NCBI RefSeq assembly: GCF_002135315.1
Contig: NZ_NEGA01000003.1
Location: forward strand, 1-64,000
From: Acinetobacter sp. ANC 3903
GTDB lineage: Bacteria; Pseudomonadota; Gammaproteobacteria; Pseudomonadales; Moraxellaceae
DNA: 64,000 nucleotides
Direction of reading: 5' to 3'
The position numbers and the translations under genes are program-made. Below, in pieces: positions 17,831 to 25,138 of the stretch; position 1 is the first letter of the stretch, and each line of letters starts with the position of its first letter. The notes beneath the pieces were generated by a model. It saw only the letters and a list, made by a program, of their open reading frames with translations. It ran no database searches and was not told the origin of the DNA.

Positions 17831-19021
17831 TTAATCACGCTGAGTTGTTGACCAATAGTTTTCTATGACTGCTGGATTTGCATCCCACAGCATCGCGGTC
17901 TTCTGCTCTTCTTTTTGTTTATTGCCATTTTCTTCATTCATTTTGCTTGTTGAGGAACGCTGTTTCTTGCTGATGTATTTAATCAGGTCCTGTTTGCTCA
18001 TTTCTGGTTCCGCTTCAGGATTTTTAATCACCTCAGATTCTTTATACTTAGGCGGCTTAGTATCTTTGCTGGGTGAGTTGGTCGACTTATTTTTCTCATC
18101 GGATGAATCTGTTTGATGTGAGGATGATTCCAGAAGAGATCTGTTTAAATCTGTAGGGTTTTGCTGCTGGCTTTGCTTGTATTTATGCAGGGCGACAGAA
18201 CTCCGCGTTAAATTTAATTGACCAAATTCAGGTGGTATTGCTGCGCGGCAACTTTCAAATGTTGCGGGAGGAATGACCTGACTGAGCAACTCAAAAGTGG
18301 CCAGATTCAACATTTGGCGTAAGGCAAAATTAGTCGCCTCTCTCTCACTTTTTCCGACCTGAATATTCAATAACGTATGCCCAGCAAACCTGCCGGCATT
18401 TATACCGTAATCCTGTGCCACAATTTGCTTCTGCAGTGAGACATTGGCAACGACTTTACTGCTACGCGTATCTGTCAGAGATAAATCTAAACCCACCATA
18501 ATTCGAGTTTGACTATAATTGGGGCCGACACCGCCAATCTGCATGTCCAAACCACCGCCAGGAATAAAGTCCAGACTGTTAATGCTGCCGGTCACATAAT
18601 AATCCGATGCCTGGATTTGCCTTGGGTCACGAATTCCCCACTTGGCTTCGCTTTCGATAATACGAGGATCACGCCGGTTCAATAAGCTGACCCCAGCCTG
18701 AAACAATGCAGATTGCACCATATCTCCGGCACCTTGGGTCACCATTTTGCCACTACCGCCATTGGTCACCACATCTTTGCCGGTTTGATCCAGAATCGCG
18801 CCAACAGAGAAACTGACATCATTGCGCAGTTGCCCTTTCAGGCAGGATAAGGCCATATCAAAAGGGGTAAAAATATCAGTAATCGGTGGGCCTTGTACCA
18901 GGCTGACAGGCTCCTTATTGGAAAGCGCCATACCCGTGCACCCGGTCATAAGTTGGCTAAAAATGATTGCGATGCTCACAGAAGATATTTTTCTTCTACT
19001 CAACCCAGGAAAATTCAGCAT
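17831..19021 (-). CDS. hfaB: CsgG/HfaB-family outer-membrane lipoprotein
   Basis: A 396-residue lipoprotein with the lipobox LMTGC (lipidated Cys28). Residues about 40-265 resemble the CsgG/HfaB fold: DFT/DIFTPFD-like opening, RRDPRIIESEAKWGIRDP, ASDYYVTGSINSLDF, the aromatic-poor PGGGLDMQIGGVGPNYSQT loop region, and LDLSLTDTRSSKVVANVSLQKQI. In Caulobacter HfaB is the outer-membrane pore that exports HfaA and HfaD to anchor the holdfast; in enterics CsgG exports curli. The last 120 residues are an unusual Ser/Lys/Glu-rich low-complexity tail. The ATG overlaps the stop of the upstream gene by 7 bases, so the two are translationally coupled. The HfaB rather than CsgG label rests on my reading of the sequence. 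Confidence 0.75.
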   Translation of the reverse strand: MLNFPGLSRRKISSVSIAIIFSQLMTGCTGMALSNKEPVSLVQGPPITDIFTPFDMALSCLKGQLRNDVSFSVGAILDQTGKDVVTNGGSGKMVTQGAGDMVQSALFQAGVSLLNRRDPRIIESEAKWGIRDPRQIQASDYYVTGSINSLDFIPGGGLDMQIGGVGPNYSQTRIMVGLDLSLTDTRSSKVVANVSLQKQIVAQDYGINAGRFAGHTLLNIQVGKSEREATNFALRQMLNLATFELLSQVIPPATFESCRAAIPPEFGQLNLTRSSVALHKYKQSQQQNPTDLNRSLLESSSHQTDSSDEKNKSTNSPSKDTKPPKYKESEVIKNPEAEPEMSKQDLIKYISKKQRSSTSKMNEENGNKQKEEQKTAMLWDANPAVIENYWSTTQRD

Positions 19022-19392
19022 AGCGATTCTCCCGGTTGGGTGCTTAAGTTAGGACATTGCTGGTTATTTTGAGTAGTCGTCGAATTTACAGAACCGTCAT
19101 TGGCAGTATCATTCGAAATGTCTACACCGTTGTTTGAACCGTTTATATTTACATTGCTGGTAGATGAATTAACTGTACCTATAGAACTTGTCGATGTACT
19201 GTTTATTGTGGTCTTTCCTAGTCCAGAATAATAATCTGAATCCATGAGTTCGATCAGATTGGCTTGGGTTAAATTCTCACTGGAACGGGTACTTGATGCT
19301 TTCCAGCGCTGACTCCACTCATCAGATGTTGCATAAGCGTTGCTCAGAAAACATAAACAAAATAAACCAACATTGATCACTGATATTCTCAT
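19015..19392 (-). CDS. Small secreted Ser/Thr/Asn-rich protein, HfaA-like candidate
   Basis: A 125-residue protein with a signal peptide (MRISVINVGLFCLCFLSNAYA). The mature part is low complexity, full of Ser, Thr and Asn, with strand-like STSNVNINGSNNGV and DTANDGSVNST units and two cysteines near the C-terminus. It is the first gene of the cluster and overlaps hfaB by 7 bases. Position, size and export signal fit HfaA, the small holdfast-anchor subunit, but sequence similarity is not obvious by eye. AAAGGATGG precedes; I prefer the second ATG (19392) for spacing over the first at 19404. Confidence 0.6.
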   Translation of the reverse strand: MRISVINVGLFCLCFLSNAYATSDEWSQRWKASSTRSSENLTQANLIELMDSDYYSGLGKTTINSTSTSSIGTVNSSTSNVNINGSNNGVDISNDTANDGSVNSTTTQNNQQCPNLSTQPGESLC

Positions 19393-19404
19393 AATGTTTA
19401 CCAT

Positions 19405-20267
19405 CCTTTGATCGAAGATGTTTATTTATTTTTCATTTAGTAATGTTTAATTTATCTAACAAAGATTAAATCACATAAAAAAAACAAAGTGCTAAATTTA
19501 TCCTGTTTTAGCTGTTTTTTGTTTTTATAATGAAAATATCCTTTTGTTTTAATTTAAGAAATGTTATTTATTATTATTTTTTGAATTGTAAGAAATCATT
19601 ATGTAAAAAATTTTAAATTTTAAAATTCACATCAAAACCCGATCTAATTAATATATTTTTTATATTAATACAACAAGAAAATTTATTCAAAAAACTTAAT
19701 TTATCAAACCGCTTCAATTTTATGGAGTTGTAAACTTTAATTTTATTAGCATACCCGCCAAAACCACAACCATGTCACATTTTTCTGGAAATATAAAAAA
19801 CCAATCACAATTAAGTTTATTTATATAGAAATTTTGAGATAAATAGGGAGTGTGGAAGCAATCTGCCAGATAGGCGTTATACAGCACTTCCGCTTCAAAA
19901 CGCCTCACGCTACAATCGGAAATACTTGTGTCATTCAGCATCATGGGATAACCAGTGCAGCAAATTCATGTTTTGAATTGCCGGACATTCAATTAAGGGA
20001 TTTTTCATCATCTTAGGGATCAGCACTACCCAAAAATAACTCAGGGACTACCAGCATTAGATGAAGAAGTAATATATTTACAACTCAGATAAACTTCTTT
20101 GTATTTACTTCTTCTAGAATCAACTTGGTATGAAATGTTCCTGACATCAGGATTCAGAACAGACATACTGTTTAGCAACATGTGATGAATACCAGCTTAT
20201 CTGGATGCAATTCCATATCACACATGAGCTTAAGATAAGAAAATATCAATCGTTAATGGAAAAACCT
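19405..20267. other. AT-rich intergenic region upstream of the HfaB-like cluster
   Basis: About 860 very AT-rich bases. A 74-codon frame exists on the minus strand (19720-19944), but it has no ribosome binding site and no recognisable product. The rest has no gene. Its base composition differs from the flanks and fits a silenced (H-NS-type) promoter region or the relic of an inserted segment. Confidence 0.5.
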
Positions 20268-20615
20268 ATGCTATGTCCTAAATGCGGATCGTCTGAAGTA
20301 GAAAAACGGGATCACGAAAAAAGACTCAAGACCATTAGTGGTATTCTGCTCACCTCTGCTGGTGCAACCGCTGGAACAGTCGGTGGCGCGGCTACCGGAG
20401 CTTCAACTGGTGCAGCAATTGGCGCCGTTGCTGGGCCATTAGGGGTTATTTTTGGCGGCACAGTGGGAACTTTTGTCGGTGCCATTGCAGCAGGTGTGAC
20501 TGGTGGTGTTTTAGGCAATATCTTCGGCAAAAAAGCTGGGGTGATTATCGATAAAAATGTGTTTTTAGATTACAAATGCCTGAAATGTAACCATCGCTTT
20601 AAAGAAAAAGAATAA
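20268..20615 (+). CDS. Zinc-ribbon/glycine-zipper membrane protein
   Basis: A protein of about 115 residues. The N-terminus holds CPKC (3-6) and the C-terminus CLKC (104-107), which together would make one four-cysteine zinc ribbon. The stretch between them (about 28-93) is a hydrophobic Gly/Ala/Thr-rich glycine zipper, likely two membrane helices (GTVGGAATGASTGAAIGAV and GTFVGAIAAGVTGGVLG). Both zinc-binding ends would then face the same side. Other starts in frame are 20205 and 20256; GGAAAA at 7 bases favours 20268. Unknown function; glycine-zipper proteins of this kind can form oligomers in membranes. Confidence 0.7.
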   Translation: MLCPKCGSSEVEKRDHEKRLKTISGILLTSAGATAGTVGGAATGASTGAAIGAVAGPLGVIFGGTVGTFVGAIAAGVTGGVLGNIFGKKAGVIIDKNVFLDYKCLKCNHRFKEKE

Positions 20616-20646
20616 GTCTTTAAGTACTCAAATTTTATCTCGTAAT

Positions 20647-20685
20647 AAAAAAAGACCCTTCATTTGACGAATGGTCTTTTTTATA
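20647..20685 (+). terminator. Rho-independent terminator
   Basis: Stem AAAAAGACC(C)TTC paired with GAA(T)GGTCTTTTT around a short loop, 30 bases after the zinc-ribbon gene. T-rich tail on the plus strand. Confidence 0.78.
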
Positions 20686-20755
20686 TCTATAGAAATTTAT
20701 GCAATCTTATCCAGAAAGTGTGCCCCTTAAACTTACTCTCTAAATTTAAAACAGA

Positions 20756-21352
20756 TCAGTTTGCCTGTAGTTTTTTTACCACACTGCCCAAGCGTTTGCC
20801 CTGTTCTTCACACAAAACTTTTTCATCCTGACTCAGGCCCAAATCATGGCGCGGACCACTGACATGGCTGGCACCATACGGCGTCCCCCCCGATTTGGTA
20901 TTGGATAATGCCGGATTGGCATTCGGCAAGCCCATAATCATCATGCCGTGATGGAACAATGGGGGGAGCATGCTTAGCAAGGTACTTTCCTGCCCGCCAT
21001 GCATCGAACCTGATGAGGTAAAGACACAGGCAGGCTTTTGATGTAATGCCCCATTGAGCCACAGGCTGGTGGTCTGATCCCAGAAATATTTCATCTCACT
21101 GGCCATGTTGCCAAAACGAGTCGGCGAACCTAAAGCCAGACCTGAACAATTGGCCAAATCATCTAAACTACAGTAAATGTCTCCTTCAGCAGGAATACTC
21201 GGCTCAGCTTCCTTTACTACAGTCGATAAATTGGGCACTGTACGAATTTTTACAGCCATACCTGTAGATTCAATACCATTGGCAATCAAATACGCCATTT
21301 CTTTGGTCGAACCATATTTGCTGTAATATAAAACAAGGACATAAGGCTGCAT
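20756..21352 (-). CDS. wrbA: NAD(P)H:quinone oxidoreductase, WrbA type
   Basis: FMN-dependent flavodoxin-like quinone reductase (198 residues) that makes two-electron reductions and limits oxidative stress. The flavodoxin phosphate loop YYSKYGSTKEMA is at the N-terminus, followed by GSPTRFGNMASEMKYFWDQT and FTSSGSMHGGQE, the WrbA signatures. A TTG start exists 15 bases upstream; the ATG at 21352 begins the normal MQPYVLVLYYS strand. It is divergent from yihY. Confidence 0.94.
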   Translation of the reverse strand: MQPYVLVLYYSKYGSTKEMAYLIANGIESTGMAVKIRTVPNLSTVVKEAEPSIPAEGDIYCSLDDLANCSGLALGSPTRFGNMASEMKYFWDQTTSLWLNGALHQKPACVFTSSGSMHGGQESTLLSMLPPLFHHGMMIMGLPNANPALSNTKSGGTPYGASHVSGPRHDLGLSQDEKVLCEEQGKRLGSVVKKLQAN

Positions 21353-21466
21353 AATTTTAATAAACAAAGTTAAAGATAAAAACTATACGGTATTTTTCCC
21401 ATTTTTTGGTTAAGCTTGTTCATGAAAGTTCATAAAGATGATTAAAAAAATTGAGACTTTATAGTT

Positions 21467-22714
21467 ATGTTAGAAAAGTATTTAAAAAAACTTCCTTTTT
21501 ATGACGAGACCTGGTTTCAGTTTGTTTTATTTGTAATCAGACGTTTTGAAGCAGATCGTTGCCGTGATCAGGCCGCATCACTTACCTATACCACTCTGTT
21601 TGCAGTGGTACCCATGCTGACGGTTTTTCTGGTCATCATTTCTTCCATTAAAGCTCTGGAACCAGCACGACAACAATTACAACAACTGATTTATAGCAAT
21701 TTTTTGCCCAAAACCACCATTGCTTTTGACAAGGCATTTAATGCCTTTACCGATAAATCCAGCAACCTGACTGTAATTGGTATCTTGTTCCTGTTTATCA
21801 CCACCGTGATGATGCTTTCCAGTATCGAGACTGTATTTAACCGGATTTGGCGAGTGCAGGAAACACGCGGTGGCATCATCGGATTTATGCGCTACTGGAC
21901 CATTATTTCACTCGGTCCGATCCTGCTAGGCAGTGCCTTTGTGATTTCCTCTACCGTTGCCTCATTAAATGTGCTGAGTGACAACTTTACTGGTTATGAA
22001 GTCAACGGCGAATTCGTCTTATGGCTCATTTCCTTTGCCCTGACCATTTTGGGTTTCTTTATTTTAAACTGGACCATCCCCAACCGTAGTGTGCCGATTA
22101 AAGCAGCCCTGATTGCAGGTGCATTCAGTGCAGTGGTGTTCGAATTATTAAAAGATTTATTCGGGCTGATCATGACCAATTTCACCAGTTATGAAATTGT
22201 TTATGGTGCATTCGCGGCGGTACCGATTTTCCTGTTATGGATTTTCCTGTCTTGGAATATTGTGCTGCTGGGAGTCGAAATCAGTTATGCCCTCACCGCA
22301 TTTAATTCAGGTAAAGAGCAAAAGTATCATCCCGTGATCATGCTATTAGATTTGCTGGAGTTGTTTTATAAAAAGCAACAAAGTGGCGAAAGTGTTTCAG
22401 ATGAAGAAGCCCTGGAGGTTTTGGGCCGTGATGAAATTGGACGCTGGCCAAGTTATGTGCTGATGCTGGAAAAACAAAATCTGGTGAAACGTACCGATGA
22501 TGATGAATACATTCTCGCGCGCAATCTGGCTCAGGTCGATTTCTGGAGTTTTTATAAACAGTTGCCCTACCCACTTCCGCGCAGTAAAGATGTCGCCAAT
22601 ATCCGCCCTGATGATGAATGGATGCAAAAACTGGGGCCAGCTCTGGTTGAATCGGATGACTATCTGGCTGCAAAACTCTCCATTCCACTGTCGGCTATTT
22701 TTGAAAAGAAATAG
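21467..22714 (+). CDS. yihY: YihY/BrkB-family inner-membrane protein
   Basis: A 415-residue UPF0761/YihY protein with about six membrane spans in the first 280 residues and a C-terminal cytoplasmic winged-helix-like part (about 285-400). Typical marks are RCRDQAASLTYTTLFAVVPML at the start and VYGAFAAVPIFLLWIFLSW. The family was once mistaken for RNase BN; it is an integral membrane protein of unknown activity. Followed by a terminator. Confidence 0.9.
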   Translation: MLEKYLKKLPFYDETWFQFVLFVIRRFEADRCRDQAASLTYTTLFAVVPMLTVFLVIISSIKALEPARQQLQQLIYSNFLPKTTIAFDKAFNAFTDKSSNLTVIGILFLFITTVMMLSSIETVFNRIWRVQETRGGIIGFMRYWTIISLGPILLGSAFVISSTVASLNVLSDNFTGYEVNGEFVLWLISFALTILGFFILNWTIPNRSVPIKAALIAGAFSAVVFELLKDLFGLIMTNFTSYEIVYGAFAAVPIFLLWIFLSWNIVLLGVEISYALTAFNSGKEQKYHPVIMLLDLLELFYKKQQSGESVSDEEALEVLGRDEIGRWPSYVLMLEKQNLVKRTDDDEYILARNLAQVDFWSFYKQLPYPLPRSKDVANIRPDDEWMQKLGPALVESDDYLAAKLSIPLSAIFEKK

Positions 22715-22735
22715 CGTTAACTGACTTTGACGATG

Positions 22736-22772
22736 CTATAAAAAAGCCTTCACATATGAAGGCTTTTTTAAT
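22736..22772 (+). terminator. Rho-independent terminator after yihY
   Basis: Stem AAAAAGCCTTCA/TGAAGGCTTTTT with a CATA loop, 25 bases past the stop. Confidence 0.88.
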
Positions 22773-22851
22773 GACTACGCGGAGGTATTAGCAAACAAAA
22801 AAATCTGATCCAACCATGCAAACTGACTGTCATGTAAAAATTCAGAACTTT

Positions 22852-23164
22852 AAAAAAGGCTGTATCAAACACACTGCTGTCCCATAATTTGAATTTTATT
22901 TCAGTATGGAATCAATATGATGATATTTTAAATTTAAATATTTGATATTTAATTATATTTAATTTTTCACAGCCTTATCTTTACTTTAAAAGTTGAAGTG
23001 ACTTTGTATAGACTAAACCCTACTTTTGACAGACCAAAAGTAGGCAAAAGTCTTTATTCCCCATACACGACTTCCTGTCGTGATGGGGAATGTGTGGCAT
23101 CCTTGCCACACTCACAAATCTAACACCTGAAATTCAACTATGGGACAGTCAAACAGCCTTTTTA
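22852..23164. mobile_element. MITE-like element with imperfect terminal inverted repeats
   Basis: The left end (AAAAAGGCTGT then TGTCCCATAATTTGAATTT) reappears inverted at the right end (GAAATTCAACTATGGGACA then ACAGCCTTTTT). The left copy has about a ten-base insertion. The roughly 310 bases between hold no coding frame but three strong hairpins: 23020-23043 (CTACTTTTG stem), 23056-23091 (ATTCCCCAT and CACGAC stem) and 23093-23112 (GTGTGGCA stem). This fits a non-autonomous insertion sequence derivative or a structured repeat. No clear target duplication is visible, and I cannot name a parent insertion sequence. Confidence 0.5.
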
Positions 23165-23178
23165 CTCAGCTTTTTCGC

Positions 23179-23817
23179 TTATTGAACAAAGGTTTTCCAG
23201 ACAAAATCCTGACTTTGACCTTGTAAAGTCATTTTCAATTGATCACCTGCTTTTAATGCCGCAACACCTGCTGGGGTACCGGTCATCACTACATCACCTT
23301 CTTCCAGGGTAAAGACCTGACTGATGTCGGCAAGTAAAGTTGCGATATCAAAAATCAGTAAAGATGTATCACCTTTTTGACGTAGCTCATCATTCACATA
23401 CAAAGTGTAATGCACATCTTTCCAGTCTTTCACTTCTGAAAGCTCGACCCAGTCACCCAACAGACATGAACCGTCATAAGCTTTGGCACGCTCCCAAGGC
23501 TGACCTTTCTTTTTCAAGTCATCTTGCAAATCACGTAGCGTTAAATCCAGGCCTAAAGTTACCGCACCCACAGCTTCTAGCGCCTTAGCCGGATCGGTTT
23601 CCGCTTTTAAAGTACGGTCAATCCGCAGGCTGAGTTCACATTCATAGTGACAATTGCCCCAAACCGGATTCCAGGAAATTCCTTCTTGCAATGCCGCTAA
23701 AGCACTCGGTGGCTTGATAAATAAAACCGGACGATCAGGAATGGCATTGCCTAATTCTTTGGCATGGTCTGCATAGCTACGACCGACACAGACAATCTTT
23801 GATGGACGAGTATTCAT
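23179..23817 (-). CDS. Fumarylacetoacetate hydrolase family protein
   Basis: A 212-residue FAH-domain enzyme of the small YcgM/FAHD1 type, acting on acylpyruvates or oxaloacetate-like substrates with a divalent metal. The family start is visible as KIVCVGRSYADHAKELGN, followed by PVLFIKPPSALA. The metal-site region is CHYECELSLRI, and the C-terminus has the GDVVMTGTPAGV motif. GGGAAGATC precedes the ATG. A YcxB-like gene lies 38 bases upstream on the same strand, so both may be co-transcribed. The exact substrate cannot be told. Confidence 0.88.
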   Translation of the reverse strand: MNTRPSKIVCVGRSYADHAKELGNAIPDRPVLFIKPPSALAALQEGISWNPVWGNCHYECELSLRIDRTLKAETDPAKALEAVGAVTLGLDLTLRDLQDDLKKKGQPWERAKAYDGSCLLGDWVELSEVKDWKDVHYTLYVNDELRQKGDTSLLIFDIATLLADISQVFTLEEGDVVMTGTPAGVAALKAGDQLKMTLQGQSQDFVWKTFVQ

Positions 23818-23855
23818 GATCTTCCCTTTTATTTCATTGTTACGATATTTAAAGC

Positions 23856-24353
23856 TTATTTTTTGAAGGTATTTTCAAATACGGTTTGATCGGCCGATTG
23901 CTCAAAAGCACGTTTTGGCACAATCACCACGGTACGATTTTTCAATTCAATCATATAAGTCAGCTTGCCTACCGCAAAGTTTTGTACTTCGCTGTAGTTG
24001 AAAATTTGCTTACGGCCGTTGGCATAGATTTCTGCATAATCCTGAAATAATTCGATGCCCTGTTCACTTTTACCAAACTGATATTTCACAAATTGACGCT
24101 TAAACATCATCGGTAAAAACCAGTAACGCATCAGCAATTGTAAAATCAAAAAGAACGCGCCAAGTGCAACATAATAGCGGCCTACATCATTAAAGCCGAG
24201 GTAAAATCCCCAGACCATGATTCCGATACTCACCAGTGGCGTAATAAAACGGGTAATTTGCTTTTTACCAAAAGTCGCAAGGGCAAAACCATCTTGTGAT
24301 TCTTCCAGGCTTAAGGAATAACGTAGCGATACTGCCGGCTTGGTTTCTGACAT
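23856..24353 (-). CDS. YcxB-like membrane protein
   Basis: A 165-residue protein with two membrane helices (about residues 35-55 and 62-80) followed by a cytoplasmic beta-rich part. The C-terminal LTYMIELKNRTVVIVPKRAF is the YcxB-like signature. Function unknown. Upstream of the FAH-family gene on the same strand. Confidence 0.75.
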   Translation of the reverse strand: MSETKPAVSLRYSLSLEESQDGFALATFGKKQITRFITPLVSIGIMVWGFYLGFNDVGRYYVALGAFFLILQLLMRYWFLPMMFKRQFVKYQFGKSEQGIELFQDYAEIYANGRKQIFNYSEVQNFAVGKLTYMIELKNRTVVIVPKRAFEQSADQTVFENTFKK

Positions 24354-24669
24354 GATTGATCATCAAATTATTACAACAATTGTGCTAGATATTACACCAG
24401 ATTCAACATTTTCCTTATCGTTTTTGCCCGCTTAAATCACATCAGGCAGTAATGCAGAATATAAAGTTTTAGCCGGATTGGGAGTGATCAATCTTCTATT
24501 TGATTTTAGGCTACGTTCCGATCATCTCAACAGTCTAGGAGATCTGTTTGATGCGGTCAGTGGAGAGCGACGCGAAATGTTAAAATAATAGATGGCAATA
24601 CCGTAGTGGTATTAAAAAATTAAACAGAAAATGAAATAATTGTTTAACACATTTAATTTATTCTAGGCA
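24354..24669. other. Intergenic region with a possible gene remnant
   Basis: About 315 bases with no intact gene. One open stretch on the plus strand (24439-24588) reads as a coherent 50-codon peptide ending LGDLFDAVSGERREMLK, with no good start and no ribosome binding site. It may be the tail of a lost gene. I do not recognise it. Confidence 0.3.
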
Positions 24670-24698
24670 CAAAAAAACCGCAATTAAGCGGTTTTTTC
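24670..24698 (-). terminator. Terminator of tRNA-Arg copy 1
   Basis: Stem AAAAAACCGC/GCGGTTTTTT downstream of the minus-strand tRNA, with an AATTAA-type loop. Confidence 0.82.
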
Positions 24699-24727
24699 CA
24701 GTTTTACATCTGTCGATGTGATCAAGT

Positions 24728-24804
24728 TGGTGCGCTCAGAGAGATTCGAACTCCCGACCCCTTAGTTCGTAGCCAAGTGCTCTATCCAGCTGAGCTATGA
24801 GCGC
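24728..24804 (-). tRNA. tRNA-Arg (anticodon ACG), copy 1
   Basis: A 77-base tRNA including the encoded CCA. Minus-strand landmarks: acceptor GCGCTCA/TGAGCGC, D-loop AGCTCAGCTGGATAGAGC, anticodon loop CTACGAA, T-arm GGGAGTTCGAATCTCTC. The anticodon ACG is read after A-to-I editing as ICG for CGU/CGC/CGA. Three copies lie in this region, identical over the tRNA itself as far as I can see by eye. This copy is separated from the other two by the patatin gene. Confidence 0.97.
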
Positions 24805-25138
24805 GACGTCTTGATGTGGTGCATTATACGCGTTTTTAACCCGCTGTTAAGTGCTTTTTAACAAATACACAATCAAGTGGACAGTTATTGGGCAAAACTG
24901 GACTTTTCATCTATTTTTTAAGCAAAAAGAGCTGATTTAGTGATTTATCACCGCATCTTTCCAATGTTGATTTTGAAGATCAACAACAAACACTGAATCT
25001 ACAACATAGTTTAAATACAATGATCAGGAAACTTAGTTGATTGGTAAAAACAGTGGTGAAGCCGTTTAGAATATCGGCTGTGGGTCTAGAGTATTCTAAT
25101 AACCACAGCAAAATATGTATGTAACTTTATAAAAATAT
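24805..25138. other. Intergenic region between tRNA-Arg copy 1 and the patatin gene
   Basis: About 330 AT-rich bases with no gene and no terminator I can support. It belongs to the segment lying between the two tRNA direct repeats. Confidence 0.45.

Larger units (their letters stand above)
24667..24805. repeat. Direct repeat A: tRNA-Arg plus terminator unit
   Basis: About 139 bases nearly identical to 26782-26921. Differences are confined to the terminator loop and one base in the spacer (GTGATCAAG versus GTGTTCAAG). The shared segment runs from the tRNA terminator through the whole tRNA-Arg gene and stops one base after it. Confidence 0.9.

Noticed and set aside
19720..19944. A 74-codon minus-strand reading frame in the AT-rich region.
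   Set aside because: No ribosome binding site, no recognisable product and it lies in low-complexity AT-rich DNA where chance frames are common.
23056..23112. Hairpin pair read as a CRISPR-like or small RNA feature.
   Set aside because: No repeat-spacer pattern and no promoter. The hairpins are better explained as parts of the MITE-like element.
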